64,000 bases of DNA from Aquirhabdus parva (GCF_003351745.1 NZ_CP031222.1:2462207-2526206); one strand, 5' to 3'. Positions 9,793 to 20,374 are shown, numbered from the stretch's first letter. Notes: generated by a model from the letters alone, not told the origin. Numbers and translations are program-made.

Positions 9793-12700
9793 CTATGCTG
9801 TCCTATGAGCCGACTGCGACTCAGCCAAAAGCTCTGCGATGTTTTCAAGCAAAATCTGCTCTTGGAATGGTTTGCCCATATAGCCATTCACACCCGCACT
9901 AAAGGCGCGTTCACGATGTTTTTCACCCGTCCGTGATGTGATCATGATGATAGGCAGCTCAGACAACCGTGGATTATGACGAACCAGATTTGCGACTTCG
10001 AAACCATCCATACGCGGCATTTCAATATCAAGCAGCATCAGATCGGGATGGACTTCCTCAAGCTTACTCATCGCATCGACACCATCTTTAGCTTGTACAA
10101 CTTGATAGCCTTGGCGTTCAAGCAGGCGCGTTGTCACCTTACGCACAGTCACAGAATCATCGACAACCATAATGACTTTCTTCTGTTGCGAAGAGCTCAA
10201 TGACGTTTCAACCACTTCGCGAGTTGTTGTGGTGTACACGCGGGTCTGGCTGGCTGCGATACGCGCAAGCGCGGCAAGATCGAGAATAATAACGACTGAA
10301 CCATCACCCAGAATCGTCGCGCCAGAGATACTGCTGACACTCGCGAGTTGTAAACCAACGGGCTTAATCACAATCTCTTCACGTGATCCCACTAATTGGT
10401 CGACTTGAATCGCAACTTGCTGACCTTCGTATTTCACAATCAATAACGGTAATGGAAGAATCTGCCCATACAAAGTGGGTGATGTCTGACCACCGATTAA
10501 CTCGCCCAAATAACGCAAGCGATAAGGCTTACCTGAAAATTCAAATAACTCTTGTTGAGAACCGTAGAATTTTGCCAGTTCATCTGGACTTACGCGGACA
10601 ATACGTTCAATTTGCGACAATGAAATGGCAAAGGTACGATCGCCAACGCGTACACGTAGTGCATCGGTCACAGCAACGGTTAAAGGTAAACGTAAGGTAA
10701 ATGTCGTTCCGCGCCCTTCAACGGAGTCAACAGTCACCACACCGCCCAACTGACGAATCTCACTTTGCACGACATCCATACCCACACCACGACCCGAAAT
10801 CTGAGTCACCTGCTTGGCTGTGGAGAGTCCGGCATGGAAAATTAACTGCATGATTTCATGTTCAGTTAATTCAGCTGAAGCATTTATGATGCCACGTTCA
10901 ATCGCACGTTGACGTACTGCCTCAACATGAATCCCTGCACCATCGTCTTGCAAGGTTAAAATCACCTCACTGCCTTCACGTTGTACGGACAAGGTGATAG
11001 TGCCTTTCTCTGACTTTTGCTGTTTGATCCGGTCATCTGCAGATTCCAGACCATGATCAACCGCATTACGCAGCATGTGTTCCAAAGGCGCAATCATCCG
11101 CTCCAGTACACTACGGTCCAGCTCGCCCTCAGCATTTTGGATGACCAGATTAACTGACTTACCCAGCTCAGTTGCGGTCTGACGTACAACACGCTGCAAT
11201 CGAGGGACCAGACGTGAGAAAGGAACCAAGCGTGAACTCATTAAGCCTTCTTGCAACTCTGATTGAATTCGAGATTGTTGTAAAAGTAGGCTTTCTGAAT
11301 CCCGCGCTTTTTCAACGAGGGTATTTTTAAAATCAAGTAAGTCAGAGACGGACTCTGCCAAAGACTTGGACAACTGATTGATAGATGAATATTGATCCAT
11401 TTCAAGCGGGTCAAAGTCTTGATATTGGCCACTGGAGAGCGATCCCAGATCTTCTTGGTGACGCGCGATAATCTGAGACTCGAGCTCGCCATCCATCCGA
11501 CGCAGTTGCTCAGCAATCCGCTTAATCGTAGCGCCCATTTCGTCAACGATCTGAGCGACTCCGGTCAGTCCCATTTCAATTCGCGCGCGGTTAATGGCAT
11601 TTTCACCCACAAGATTAATCATCTTGTCCATGAGATTCGCAGAAACACGCACCATTTCTGATGAGGAGACATCTAGGGTATCCAGTTTTGGAAAAGCCCC
11701 TTCGATTGGCGGTAAATCGGCTGCTACACCACTATTCACTTTTGGTTCAGTAACAACATGATCCGTCATGGATACTTTCAACGAAGCAACTGGCTCGTCC
11801 GCGTTTACGTCAGCCTGAACATCATGGACAACGGCTTGAAGAATTTCAATCTTCGTACTCACCAGTGATGCTGGGTTCTTACGGAATAAGCGTAATGCAT
11901 CAATCAATACTTGTGGTGTTTGAGGACGTTCACCACGATCGAGGATCGCAACCGAATCCGCTAACCAGTCATGACTTTGATTCAGAAGCTGGCCAATCTC
12001 AACAGTGACTGGCGTCTTACCTAAGGCAAGATCCTCGTAAACAAACTCCATCTCATGGGATAAGTCTCCTAGTGCAGTGACACCAGCCATCCGCGCTCCG
12101 CCCTTGAACGTATGCAGATTACGCTGTAACTCTTTCAACAATGACTTACTTTTTGGATTATCTTGTGTCTGACCCGATTCTGGGGATACAAGTGTAAGCC
12201 ATTCAGTCAATTGCAGACTGGTCTGATTAATAATTTCTGCCGCTTCATCCAGAAAAATCTCGAGAACTTCAGGATCGGGTGCACTGCCCTCATCCCATGC
12301 TTCTGCTAGGACCTGCATTTGACCCAAGCGTGGTGCCTCATCAACGGGCTTCGTAACAACCGGTGAACTCGGTGCTTTAGGGGTAGTTTTAGTTGAAAGC
12401 ACTGCCTCTGGATTAGGTCTAACAACCGAGACCACTTTTGATGCGACAGCAGAGACAACAGAAGCAACTATGGAGGGTTTTGCCGCTGTGGGTTCAACAG
12501 GTTTCGGCGTTTCTTTTTCAGCAGCAGGCTCGTGCGATACGGCTACTTTTTGGACTACGGGTTCAGCATCTAGACTGCGGACTGGTGCATCAGTCGCGAT
12601 CACTTCTTTTGGAGTACCCGCTAAACGGATTGATTCCAACAGATCAAAATAGTCTTGTAAAACCTGCTCATTAGAAGACTTGATATACGCTTGTAATGTA

Positions 12701-15700
12701 CGGGTTTCTGTTGGTGTAAAAAATGAATGCTGAAGCTGACTCAATTGGTCGACTTGTTGTGCCACCTGATCTTGTGCATGGCGTAAGAACTTCACAAGGA
12801 TGTCCGAACTTTGAGTACGACCTTCAACCAAACGCTCATAAACCGTTTCAAGCTCATGGGTATAATCGCCCAAGCTTTGTACGCGCCCCATGCGCGCGCC
12901 ACCTTTCAAGGTGTGCAAGTGACGCTGTAATGCTTTGAGGGGGGCGCTGTCACTGGGACTAGCAGCCCATAAGGAGAAGCTTTCATCAATTTCTTGAATA
13001 AGCTCCTCAGCCTCTTCCATGAAAATTTCAAGCAACTCCGCATCGTTCTCTTGATCAACGGGATACTCTAAAGTGGCAGCGACGTTAGGCTGAGACTCCA
13101 CCGCAGTAACAGACGGCACCTCTGTAGGCGCTTCAACGATCGGAGTCGGCTCAGATACTTTAGGCAGATATTGCGGTTTGATCGCGTCTGCAGGTACTTC
13201 CACTTTTCGTTGCCAATCACGAAGTACATCAAGCACATCAGACTCTGATTGCACCTCTTGACTTGCTGCAAGAGAGTCAAACATGCGTGTCAGAGTTCCA
13301 TGCGCAGAAAGCAAATCATCAATCAATGCCGGAGGTGCAGCATCAACAATCGCAGGATGAGCTTTTAGATGTTTGTAGGTCTGGTACAGCTCGATCACTA
13401 AGTCGTTCAAAGGGGCAATGGGCACGTGTACCACTGCTGAAGCCAAATGCTCTAACTGCTCATTCATAATCGCAATATAGGTGAGCGTATCGGGCTTTGA
13501 AAAATGATCCTTTAGCGTCCACTCAGCATCCAGTACCTCATCGATCCCGATATCCATCAGTTCTGTGACTAGACCGGTGAAGACAGGGCTCGCCTCCCCA
13601 GCGTGATCCTTTTGAGGACTCATCGATTCAACATGATCGATAAAGGCTAAGCCCGTTGCATCAAGCTCAGGCATATGAGCAGATTTCAGCATCGACAACT
13701 GTGTATTGGTCAAACGAACCAGTTCGATTAATGCATCAATATGATCATCATTTATCGGCAGATGCTCGCGCATCAAACGCTTGCACTCATGTTCCATCAC
13801 ATGCGCAAGTTGATAAATTGATTCAATTCCAGTCATTCCCGCACTACCACGAAGCGTGTGTAATGCACGCAGCAATACATCGCTTACCATGACTTGATCA
13901 GAATGTGCACTCATCGCTTGCATCGCAAACTGCTGAATATCGTGCAGGTAGCCTTCGGCCTCTCCGACAAATATCTCTAACAATTGCGGATCTAACTCAT
14001 CAATAGAAATCTCTTCTGGCACAATAGCTGATTGAGCCACTTGTGCATGTTGAGCTTGTGAGGGTGCTTCCGACAGGGCTTCAGAGTCACTTAACAAGGC
14101 AGCCATTTGATCAAAGTCAGTATTCGTCGCAGTATCATCATCCAGCTCATCTGCCGATTGATCAACCGCATTTAAAACTGCTGATTGAACTTGCCCTGAA
14201 CTTAAGGCGTGGCCATCACGTAAGAGCCAAGCCGCCTGAACAATGGGCAGAACGTTGATACTCGGTGCACGCTGTGCAGAGAAGTCTTTAACCAGGTCAG
14301 GAATCAGAGCAATCACTTCGCCCAATAGCTGTACCATACTTTGATTCGCGGTGACGGTATGCTCTCGGATGGCATTCAAGAGACGCTCTATGGACCAAGA
14401 CAACTCCCCAATCACATGAGCACCAACCATACGACCCGAGCCTTTCAGGGTATGAAAGCTACGACGGATAATTTCAAGTGCCGATTGATTATCAAAATTG
14501 ACGGCCCATAAAGGAAATTGCTCGGCAATCTCCTGCAGAACTTCCTCAGCCTCTTCTAAGAAAATTTCACGAACGGCATCATCATCCCCAAAATAACTGA
14601 CCAGATCATCGTTTGGGATCACCTGCGGGGCATGGCTATTCAACAAGGCCAACGGCAACGCTTCTTTCTTAAAACCTGCACTCGACTTGGATACTACATT
14701 TTGAGGTTCAGCGGCGGGTGCTTGAATGGCTGGCGTATTCTCTTTAGACTGATCTTCTGACAAAGATTCTTCTGTAGTTAGGCTCTCATCCAATAAGAAC
14801 TCATCGTCATCAGCTACAATCGCTGTGCTTTGTCCTTGACTTGGCACTTGACGCTGCGTCAGCGCCTCAGCAGTTTGTATCGCACCTAAAACATGATGAA
14901 TGATTTCAGCACTATTCAAACGCTTATTCGTATAACTGGTCACCAAAACGGGGATGGTTTTATACACATCATCAATCAATAGGGTCGCTTGATTCGAAGG
15001 CTCAATGCTGCCTTCCATAATCCGATTCAGCAAATTCTCGATAGACCACGCCAACTCGCCAACCGTACGCGCTCCAACCATGCGCCCTGACCCTTTAAGG
15101 GTATGAAATGCACGGCGCACTTCTTTAAGGGCGGTTTCATTTTTAAAATCCAGCTTCCATTTAGGATAATGGACTGCAATGCTATCCAATACTTCATGGG
15201 CTTCTTCAATAAAAATGCTGCGGATTTCATCATCCTGACCAAAATCATCTTTATAAGGATTTGGAGGAACGATATCTTCATGGGTCGCTTCGGCATGAAT
15301 ATCATCAAGGCCAAAATCCTGACCACTAGACACCGCAGCAAGATGGCTCGCTGCAGCACTGATGTCTTCAAGAACAACATTTTTCTGAGTATCGGAAGTT
15401 GATCCGTTTTCTAATTCTGGATTAAAGAGCGTATCGCCTTGCTCTTCGACAAAACCTAGCATCGCAAGCGTCGTTTCATCGTGATACAACTTTGCACCAC
15501 CGACGGGTACGGGCTCAGCCTGACCTTGAGGCTGCTTAAACTCTGCCAAGGTTTTCTCAGCCACATCAAGAATACTTTCATCTTGATAATGTCCTGCGAG
15601 TTGGTCCAGATAATACTCAATGGAAGAAACCAGCTCCGCCAACAAATCTACTTGCTTCCAATGCGGTTTGTAACCCGCAACCAAGACAGTGGTTTGTATC

Positions 15701-17061
15701 GCAGAAACCGACGCAGACAATAAATTTGCTGCACGGGATAGTCCCAGTATTTCAAATGCCCCACGAACCAGACCAAGCAATTCTGGCACCGATTCTAACG
15801 CTTCAACATCACCGCGGCTCTGATGATAGATGGCGAGTGCAGACTTGGTTTTTTCAAGAGCAGCACGTGACTCACGGACTGCAGCATGGCGAGCATTCTC
15901 CACCAGACTCTCATCCGAAACCGGACTGGACAGCACGGTCAAATCAATCGTGCGCTGTAATTGATCAGCAAACGCGGTGAGGTCAAGTGCAAGACCCTTG
16001 ATCACTGCCTCATCATGTAGATATTTAGTCAGTAAAGCATCCAATTGAGCCTGCGCATCAAGTGCAAGACTGTTCCAACCCGAGACATGAAGTAAGCGAA
16101 TAGATTCGCGAAGTGCAATAGCAGCGGTGTCTCGATTAACAGATAAGCCTTCACGGGCATTCATGACCTGTCTGAGTGCAGAATCCAACAACAAGTGAGA
16201 AGTTCCCTGATCCGCAGGTAACTCCATACCATAGAACTGACGTAACTGTTGCACGCGTGGATCACTTACCTGCTTTGGATCAAGCGCTTGCAGCAAATCA
16301 CCTAAGAGCAGCTCTTCATCTTCAGGATGGGTACGGTCAAGTGGAACAAGTGACCGCTCTAGTCGAATAAGCAATGATCGCAGTTCATCATTATCCTGCA
16401 GTTGCCGAGCAACAATCGCCTGATGGAAGACATCAGCGACTTGCCATAATGCAGCTTGTTGTTTAGTTTGCGCCCCTTGTTGAAGTAAGCCTGCGACACG
16501 AGCCAGCCCTTGTAAGACAGGGGCTGACTGATCCCCAGCCAACCATAGACTGAGGAAGTGCTGATAGGCTTGTGTCAATTTCGTTTGAATTTCCAGACTT
16601 TGTGGCTGAACAACAAACTGCTCATCCAACAGAGAAAAATCAGGCTTAAATTTAGCGTGATTGACAACTGACACCGCATCAGCCGAACTATGAATCAACT
16701 GTTTATTGATGCTATCGACTTGAGCAAACAGCGCAACATTGCGACTGCTCTTCGTCCGTTGTAAGTAGTCAAGCTCTTCGATTAGCAGCGCAACCGATTC
16801 ATTCACGACAGATTGAATGCTTAAAAATGAGATCCGACCCGATATGGCGTTATCCAGCGCCCTTTCCAGAGTCTCAGATAATAATAAGGTGTCATCCAAT
16901 TGAGCCATGTGTAGTGTGCCACTGACTTGATGTAGACCATTGAATGCATCGATTAATGCCTGAGGCGTAGTATCGCGTAACGTAAATTGCACTTGAGCTA
17001 ACGTTTCATCAAGTGCATCTTTAACCCAGTCGAGGGCGATATAAGGCTGCTGAAGACTCAT
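9793..17061 (-). CDS. chpA: Hybrid chemosensory histidine kinase ChpA (PilL-like), 2422 residues
   Basis: CheA-type kinase that phosphorylates PilG and PilH to control type IV pilus extension and retraction and, in Pseudomonas, cAMP-dependent virulence. Five canonical phosphotransfer domains carry H-T-[LF]-[KR]-G at about residues 652, 869, 1067, 1381 and 1649. The N-terminal 600 residues contain further HPt-like helical repeats, including NGLHQVSGTLHM near 44 and an RESIRLLHVSGW segment near 325, that lack the standard motif. Next come the dimerisation helices (NLMDKMINLVGENA, about 1804), the ATPase (MLRNAVDHGLE, GAGIHVEAV, SGRGVGMDVV), a CheW-like P5 domain (about 2127-2265) and a C-terminal receiver (VVDDSVTVRK, LLDIEMPRMDGF, GKPF; about 2290-2404). 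Acidic linkers separate the HPt domains. Its ATG overlaps the TGA of the small gene upstream. Confidence 0.96.
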   Translation of the reverse strand: MSLQQPYIALDWVKDALDETLAQVQFTLRDTTPQALIDAFNGLHQVSGTLHMAQLDDTLLLSETLERALDNAISGRISFLSIQSVVNESVALLIEELDYLQRTKSSRNVALFAQVDSINKQLIHSSADAVSVVNHAKFKPDFSLLDEQFVVQPQSLEIQTKLTQAYQHFLSLWLAGDQSAPVLQGLARVAGLLQQGAQTKQQAALWQVADVFHQAIVARQLQDNDELRSLLIRLERSLVPLDRTHPEDEELLLGDLLQALDPKQVSDPRVQQLRQFYGMELPADQGTSHLLLDSALRQVMNAREGLSVNRDTAAIALRESIRLLHVSGWNSLALDAQAQLDALLTKYLHDEAVIKGLALDLTAFADQLQRTIDLTVLSSPVSDESLVENARHAAVRESRAALEKTKSALAIYHQSRGDVEALESVPELLGLVRGAFEILGLSRAANLLSASVSAIQTTVLVAGYKPHWKQVDLLAELVSSIEYYLDQLAGHYQDESILDVAEKTLAEFKQPQGQAEPVPVGGAKLYHDETTLAMLGFVEEQGDTLFNPELENGSTSDTQKNVVLEDISAAASHLAAVSSGQDFGLDDIHAEATHEDIVPPNPYKDDFGQDDEIRSIFIEEAHEVLDSIAVHYPKWKLDFKNETALKEVRRAFHTLKGSGRMVGARTVGELAWSIENLLNRIMEGSIEPSNQATLLIDDVYKTIPVLVTSYTNKRLNSAEIIHHVLGAIQTAEALTQRQVPSQGQSTAIVADDDEFLLDESLTTEESLSEDQSKENTPAIQAPAAEPQNVVSKSSAGFKKEALPLALLNSHAPQVIPNDDLVSYFGDDDAVREIFLEEAEEVLQEIAEQFPLWAVNFDNQSALEIIRRSFHTLKGSGRMVGAHVIGELSWSIERLLNAIREHTVTANQSMVQLLGEVIALIPDLVKDFSAQRAPSINVLPIVQAAWLLRDGHALSSGQVQSAVLNAVDQSADELDDDTATNTDFDQMAALLSDSEALSEAPSQAQHAQVAQSAIVPEEISIDELDPQLLEIFVGEAEGYLHDIQQFAMQAMSAHSDQVMVSDVLLRALHTLRGSAGMTGIESIYQLAHVMEHECKRLMREHLPINDDHIDALIELVRLTNTQLSMLKSAHMPELDATGLAFIDHVESMSPQKDHAGEASPVFTGLVTELMDIGIDEVLDAEWTLKDHFSKPDTLTYIAIMNEQLEHLASAVVHVPIAPLNDLVIELYQTYKHLKAHPAIVDAAPPALIDDLLSAHGTLTRMFDSLAASQEVQSESDVLDVLRDWQRKVEVPADAIKPQYLPKVSEPTPIVEAPTEVPSVTAVESQPNVAATLEYPVDQENDAELLEIFMEEAEELIQEIDESFSLWAASPSDSAPLKALQRHLHTLKGGARMGRVQSLGDYTHELETVYERLVEGRTQSSDILVKFLRHAQDQVAQQVDQLSQLQHSFFTPTETRTLQAYIKSSNEQVLQDYFDLLESIRLAGTPKEVIATDAPVRSLDAEPVVQKVAVSHEPAAEKETPKPVEPTAAKPSIVASVVSAVASKVVSVVRPNPEAVLSTKTTPKAPSSPVVTKPVDEAPRLGQMQVLAEAWDEGSAPDPEVLEIFLDEAAEIINQTSLQLTEWLTLVSPESGQTQDNPKSKSLLKELQRNLHTFKGGARMAGVTALGDLSHEMEFVYEDLALGKTPVTVEIGQLLNQSHDWLADSVAILDRGERPQTPQVLIDALRLFRKNPASLVSTKIEILQAVVHDVQADVNADEPVASLKVSMTDHVVTEPKVNSGVAADLPPIEGAFPKLDTLDVSSSEMVRVSANLMDKMINLVGENAINRARIEMGLTGVAQIVDEMGATIKRIAEQLRRMDGELESQIIARHQEDLGSLSSGQYQDFDPLEMDQYSSINQLSKSLAESVSDLLDFKNTLVEKARDSESLLLQQSRIQSELQEGLMSSRLVPFSRLVPRLQRVVRQTATELGKSVNLVIQNAEGELDRSVLERMIAPLEHMLRNAVDHGLESADDRIKQQKSEKGTITLSVQREGSEVILTLQDDGAGIHVEAVRQRAIERGIINASAELTEHEIMQLIFHAGLSTAKQVTQISGRGVGMDVVQSEIRQLGGVVTVDSVEGRGTTFTLRLPLTVAVTDALRVRVGDRTFAISLSQIERIVRVSPDELAKFYGSQQELFEFSGKPYRLRYLGELIGGQTSPTLYGQILPLPLLIVKYEGQQVAIQVDQLVGSREEIVIKPVGLQLASVSSISGATILGDGSVVIILDLAALARIAASQTRVYTTTTREVVETSLSSSQQKKVIMVVDDSVTVRKVTTRLLERQGYQVVQAKDGVDAMSKLEEVHPDLMLLDIEMPRMDGFEVANLVRHNPRLSELPIIMITSRTGEKHRERAFSAGVNGYMGKPFQEQILLENIAELLAESQSAHRTA

Positions 17062-17303
17062 AATGTTTTGCTCTTGATGCGATTCGCCGCTAATAACACC
17101 AAATCCAATACATAGTCGCAGAAAGCTTCATGAGAATTGGATAGATGATGAATAATATTAGTCACATTAAACATTGATTTTAATCTTTGTTTTATATAAT
17201 TTTTCTCAGTACAAGTTCTATAAAAAATCGATTGCATATTGAGTATTATCGTTTGCAAAGCCATCAAGAGAATTCGCCCAAACCCCATGCCAGCATACAT
17301 CAT
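17058..17303 (-). CDS. Unrecognised small protein between pilK and chpA (81 residues)
   Basis: I do not recognise this product, and the P. aeruginosa cluster has no gene at this place. The case for a gene comes from the sequence. An AAGGA sits seven bases before ATG ATG at 17298-17303, the frame stays open for 81 codons, and its TGA overlaps the ATG of chpA (ATGA), the signature of translational coupling. The N-terminus is hydrophobic and methionine-rich (MMYAGMGFGRILLMALQTII), possibly a membrane-binding or amphipathic helix. The middle is basic (EKNYIKQRLKSMF) and the end is helical (EAFCDYVLDLVLLAANRIKSK). The same frame extends upstream to 17348 inside pilK, but the ribosome binding site argues for 17303. 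The stretch is more AT-rich than its neighbours. It could also be a non-coding spacer with a chance open frame. Confidence 0.45.
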   Translation of the reverse strand: MMYAGMGFGRILLMALQTIILNMQSIFYRTCTEKNYIKQRLKSMFNVTNIIHHLSNSHEAFCDYVLDLVLLAANRIKSKTL

Positions 17304-17313
17304 GCTGATATCC

Positions 17314-18207
17314 TTATTTAATTCGTTCATATGCCAACGTCCCTGCATGTTTAATTCTCATCATGGCTGGATGATCCCAATCCGCCATCTCCCCAGGCCC
17401 AAGTACCAGCAGCCCACCAATCTCTAAACGTTGCACCAACGCATCCAAAATATCTCGACGATCAAATTGACGAAAATAAATCAAAACATTCTGGCAAAAA
17501 ATAACCTGCAAGCGCCGAAAAGGTACTTGCCCACTGTCCATCAAATTAAGGCGATGAAAAAAGACATGTTCTCGCAGTACATCGCTCACTTGCCAATCTT
17601 GCCGTGTAAGTGCAAATAAATGCGCGACCGATGCCTGTGTCGACTCAGGTAACGCAACACAAAATTGACGATAAAGCAGGGGGATGCGTTCTGACTTACG
17701 CCATGAGTAACGCCCCACTTGTGCTGTCGCGAGTGCTGCATCACTGATGTCACTTGCCATCACACTATAGCCCTGAGTGACATGTGCCTCGGCAAGCATC
17801 GCGAGTGACCATGTTTCCTCGCCTGTCGCACAGCCAACACTCCAAATATGGACAACCCCCTTAAACAAAGGTAGCCTCTGCTCAAGAAGTTCAAATGAAG
17901 GTAAATGGCGAAAGAAAGCCGTCTCATGCACGACTAAATCTTCGACCAAACGCTGCCACTCTACCGCACTGGTTTGAACATACTGATAGTAGGATGCTGA
18001 ACTGAGATCGCAAATCCGCATACGATCCCCAACACGCAGCTCAAACAAACCTCGTTGAATATCAGGCAGAACCATGCCTATCCGTGACTCAATCAATGAG
18101 CGCCAGAGTGCATATTGCTCATCATCAAACTTTTCTCGAGCAGATCCCGCAGCATGGCTGGGCTGAATGCTGAGGTTGGTCAATGCTGGCGTCATCATTG
18201 TTTTCAC
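17314..18207 (-). CDS. pilK: Chemoreceptor methyltransferase PilK (CheR-like)
   Basis: S-adenosylmethionine-dependent methyltransferase predicted to methylate glutamates on PilJ for adaptation. The 297-residue protein has the CheR N-terminal helical domain (about residues 30-100, LIESRIGMVLPDIQRGLFELRV), then VHETAFFRHLPSFELLEQRLP, the SAM-binding motif IWSVGCATGEETWSLAML (about 135), ASDISDAALATA, and the CQNVLIYF motif near residue 245. The first codon at 18207 is GTG, with GGATGG eight bases upstream. The ATG at 18198 is an alternative. It follows pilJ closely and belongs to the same transcript. Confidence 0.92.
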   Translation of the reverse strand: MKTMMTPALTNLSIQPSHAAGSAREKFDDEQYALWRSLIESRIGMVLPDIQRGLFELRVGDRMRICDLSSASYYQYVQTSAVEWQRLVEDLVVHETAFFRHLPSFELLEQRLPLFKGVVHIWSVGCATGEETWSLAMLAEAHVTQGYSVMASDISDAALATAQVGRYSWRKSERIPLLYRQFCVALPESTQASVAHLFALTRQDWQVSDVLREHVFFHRLNLMDSGQVPFRRLQVIFCQNVLIYFRQFDRRDILDALVQRLEIGGLLVLGPGEMADWDHPAMMRIKHAGTLAYERIK

Positions 18208-18226
18208 AAGTTAAGCCATCCAAGCA

Positions 18227-20374
18227 TCAATGCACAGTCAGTTCATCAGGCAATTTAAAGCCTGATACGGACTCACGTAGATTTGCTGCCATTTCAGCCA
18301 AGTTACCCACTGAACGTGCGGTCGCCATGGTCCCTGCAGTTGTTTGTGTCGTAATTTCTTGAATGACATTCATGGTGTTCGAAATATGGCCTGCAGAAGC
18401 TGCCTGTTGGCGCGCTGCTGACGAAATATTTTGAATCAAGTCAGCCAACGTTCTGGAAACCTTCTGAACATCATCGAGTGCAATTCCCGCGTCTTGTGCA
18501 AGACCCGCTCCACGCACGACCTCAGAGGTTGTTTGCTCCATGGAGATAACCGCTTCATTGGTATCACTTTGAATGGCTTTAACCAAACCTTCGATCTGTT
18601 TGGTTGCACCAGCTGAACGCTCAGCAAGACGCTGAACCTCATCCGCAACCACCGCAAAACCACGACCGGCTTCACCGGCCATCGAAGCCTGAATCGCTGC
18701 ATTCAACGCCAAAATGTTGGTTTGATCCGCAATGTCGTTAATCAACGAAACGATGTCACCGATTTCCTGTGAAGATTCACCCAGACGTTTAATACGTTTC
18801 GCAGTTTCTTGAATCTGGTCACGGATGATATTCATACCTTCGATTGAACGCTGAACAACATCCCCACCATTCACAGCAATCTCCACGGAACGTTCAGCAA
18901 CGGCAGCTGATTCAATCGCATTGGCAGAAACCTGATCAATAGAAACCGCAATTTCATTCACCGCGGCCGACGCGCCCGCAATTTCTTGCGCTTGATGTTC
19001 AGAAGCTTCCGCCAACTGCATCGCGGTTTGCTGGGTATCTTGTGAAGAGCCCGCAACTTGCAGAGCGGTGGTATTAATCGCCGAAACCAGCAAACGCAAC
19101 TGGTCGATCGCAAAATTAACCGAATCCGCGATCGCCCCAGTAAAGTCTTCAGAAACTGTAGCGTTTGCAGTCAAGTCACCATCCGCAAGATCACCCAACT
19201 CATCGAGCAAACGTAAAATCGCAGTCTGATTACGCTCACTTTCGGCTTGAATGCTACGCGCACGTTCTGCTTCTTTTTGCGCATCAGCCATCGCGCGTTC
19301 CTGATCGATTCGACCACGCATCATAAACATTTTGATCAACGCATAACCAAGCCCAATCAAACCTAATAACATCAAAGCACTCGGAAGAATAGTCGGATAT
19401 TTCGTTTGCACAGATCCCGACAAAGTATCGAGACGTTTTAGAAGATCCGCCGATGCTGCGTATAGATTTTTTGCTGAATCACGGACCTGAGTAATTTGTG
19501 GCGAACTGATAAACATTTTTACTGCAGAAGGGTTCAATACATCGGTATACGATTTTTCAACGGCGGCAAGTGCAGTTCGTGCGGTCGGATCAGTAATAGC
19601 TTGAATGCCTAAACTGGCATCCCCTTTTAACTGACCTTGCAGCACTTTACCAAAGGTTTGCGCATCATCTGAGAATCCTGATGCGGACGAAATTGCCGTC
19701 GTATCACCAGACAAGACCACCGTAATCGATTTCAGAATACGTTCAGATAATAGAACTTGATTACGCGCAAAAACAACCTGACTCGCAGGTGCACCCGACT
19801 TCACCATCTGATCTGTGATCGTGTTGTAATTGGTTTGAATGAGCGGCACTACATCACGAGTTTGTACACCGACATCATGCAAATTGTTCACGAGATCCTG
19901 ATTTGTCAGAATATCATTAACCCCAAGCTCTGTGCCTTTCCATGCAGCCAGCACAGCTTTCATATCATCATTGCTGGATCCATAATTAGAAATTAAGCTT
20001 TCCAAACGATCATGGAATTTCTTTTTAGATATTGCAAGACGCTTAAATGCCTCATCCGAACTTCCCGTGGAAGCCTCACTCGCATTCTTTGAAATCTGCT
20101 CAGAGAGCACGCGTAACTCACCCACATCTCGAACCATTTTGTTACTTTTGGGAACGGTATATGCTAAGTAGATGAGCGAAAACAAAAACAGAATTAGGGC
20201 TAAAATAGCGAGTAGCAATAAAGGCTTGACCTTTTTCGCATCACCAAAAGACCCTGCAATCTGATCAATATACTGAGTCAAACGTTGCTTCGCTGTTGAG
20301 GCTTGATGACTCAAAGCATTCGTATTTATTTTCTTTTTGACATTAGTACTTACATTCGAACGACGAAAACTCAT
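18227..20374 (-). CDS. pilJ: Type IV pilus chemoreceptor PilJ
   Basis: Methyl-accepting chemotaxis protein of the Pil-Chp system. In Pseudomonas it senses pilus engagement with a surface and signals to ChpA through PilI. The 715-residue product has a first membrane segment (LLLLAILALILFLFSLIYLAY, about 52-72), a helical periplasmic domain (about 75-325), a second membrane segment (PSALMLLGLIGLGYALIKMF), a HAMP-like linker and a cytoplasmic signalling hairpin (about 540-600, IADQTNILALNAAIQASMAGEAGRGFAVVADEVQ). The open frame starts at a GTG, but the ATG at 20372-20374 has GGAG eight bases upstream and is the better start. Confidence 0.95.
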   Translation of the reverse strand: MSFRRSNVSTNVKKKINTNALSHQASTAKQRLTQYIDQIAGSFGDAKKVKPLLLLAILALILFLFSLIYLAYTVPKSNKMVRDVGELRVLSEQISKNASEASTGSSDEAFKRLAISKKKFHDRLESLISNYGSSNDDMKAVLAAWKGTELGVNDILTNQDLVNNLHDVGVQTRDVVPLIQTNYNTITDQMVKSGAPASQVVFARNQVLLSERILKSITVVLSGDTTAISSASGFSDDAQTFGKVLQGQLKGDASLGIQAITDPTARTALAAVEKSYTDVLNPSAVKMFISSPQITQVRDSAKNLYAASADLLKRLDTLSGSVQTKYPTILPSALMLLGLIGLGYALIKMFMMRGRIDQERAMADAQKEAERARSIQAESERNQTAILRLLDELGDLADGDLTANATVSEDFTGAIADSVNFAIDQLRLLVSAINTTALQVAGSSQDTQQTAMQLAEASEHQAQEIAGASAAVNEIAVSIDQVSANAIESAAVAERSVEIAVNGGDVVQRSIEGMNIIRDQIQETAKRIKRLGESSQEIGDIVSLINDIADQTNILALNAAIQASMAGEAGRGFAVVADEVQRLAERSAGATKQIEGLVKAIQSDTNEAVISMEQTTSEVVRGAGLAQDAGIALDDVQKVSRTLADLIQNISSAARQQAASAGHISNTMNVIQEITTQTTAGTMATARSVGNLAEMAANLRESVSGFKLPDELTVH

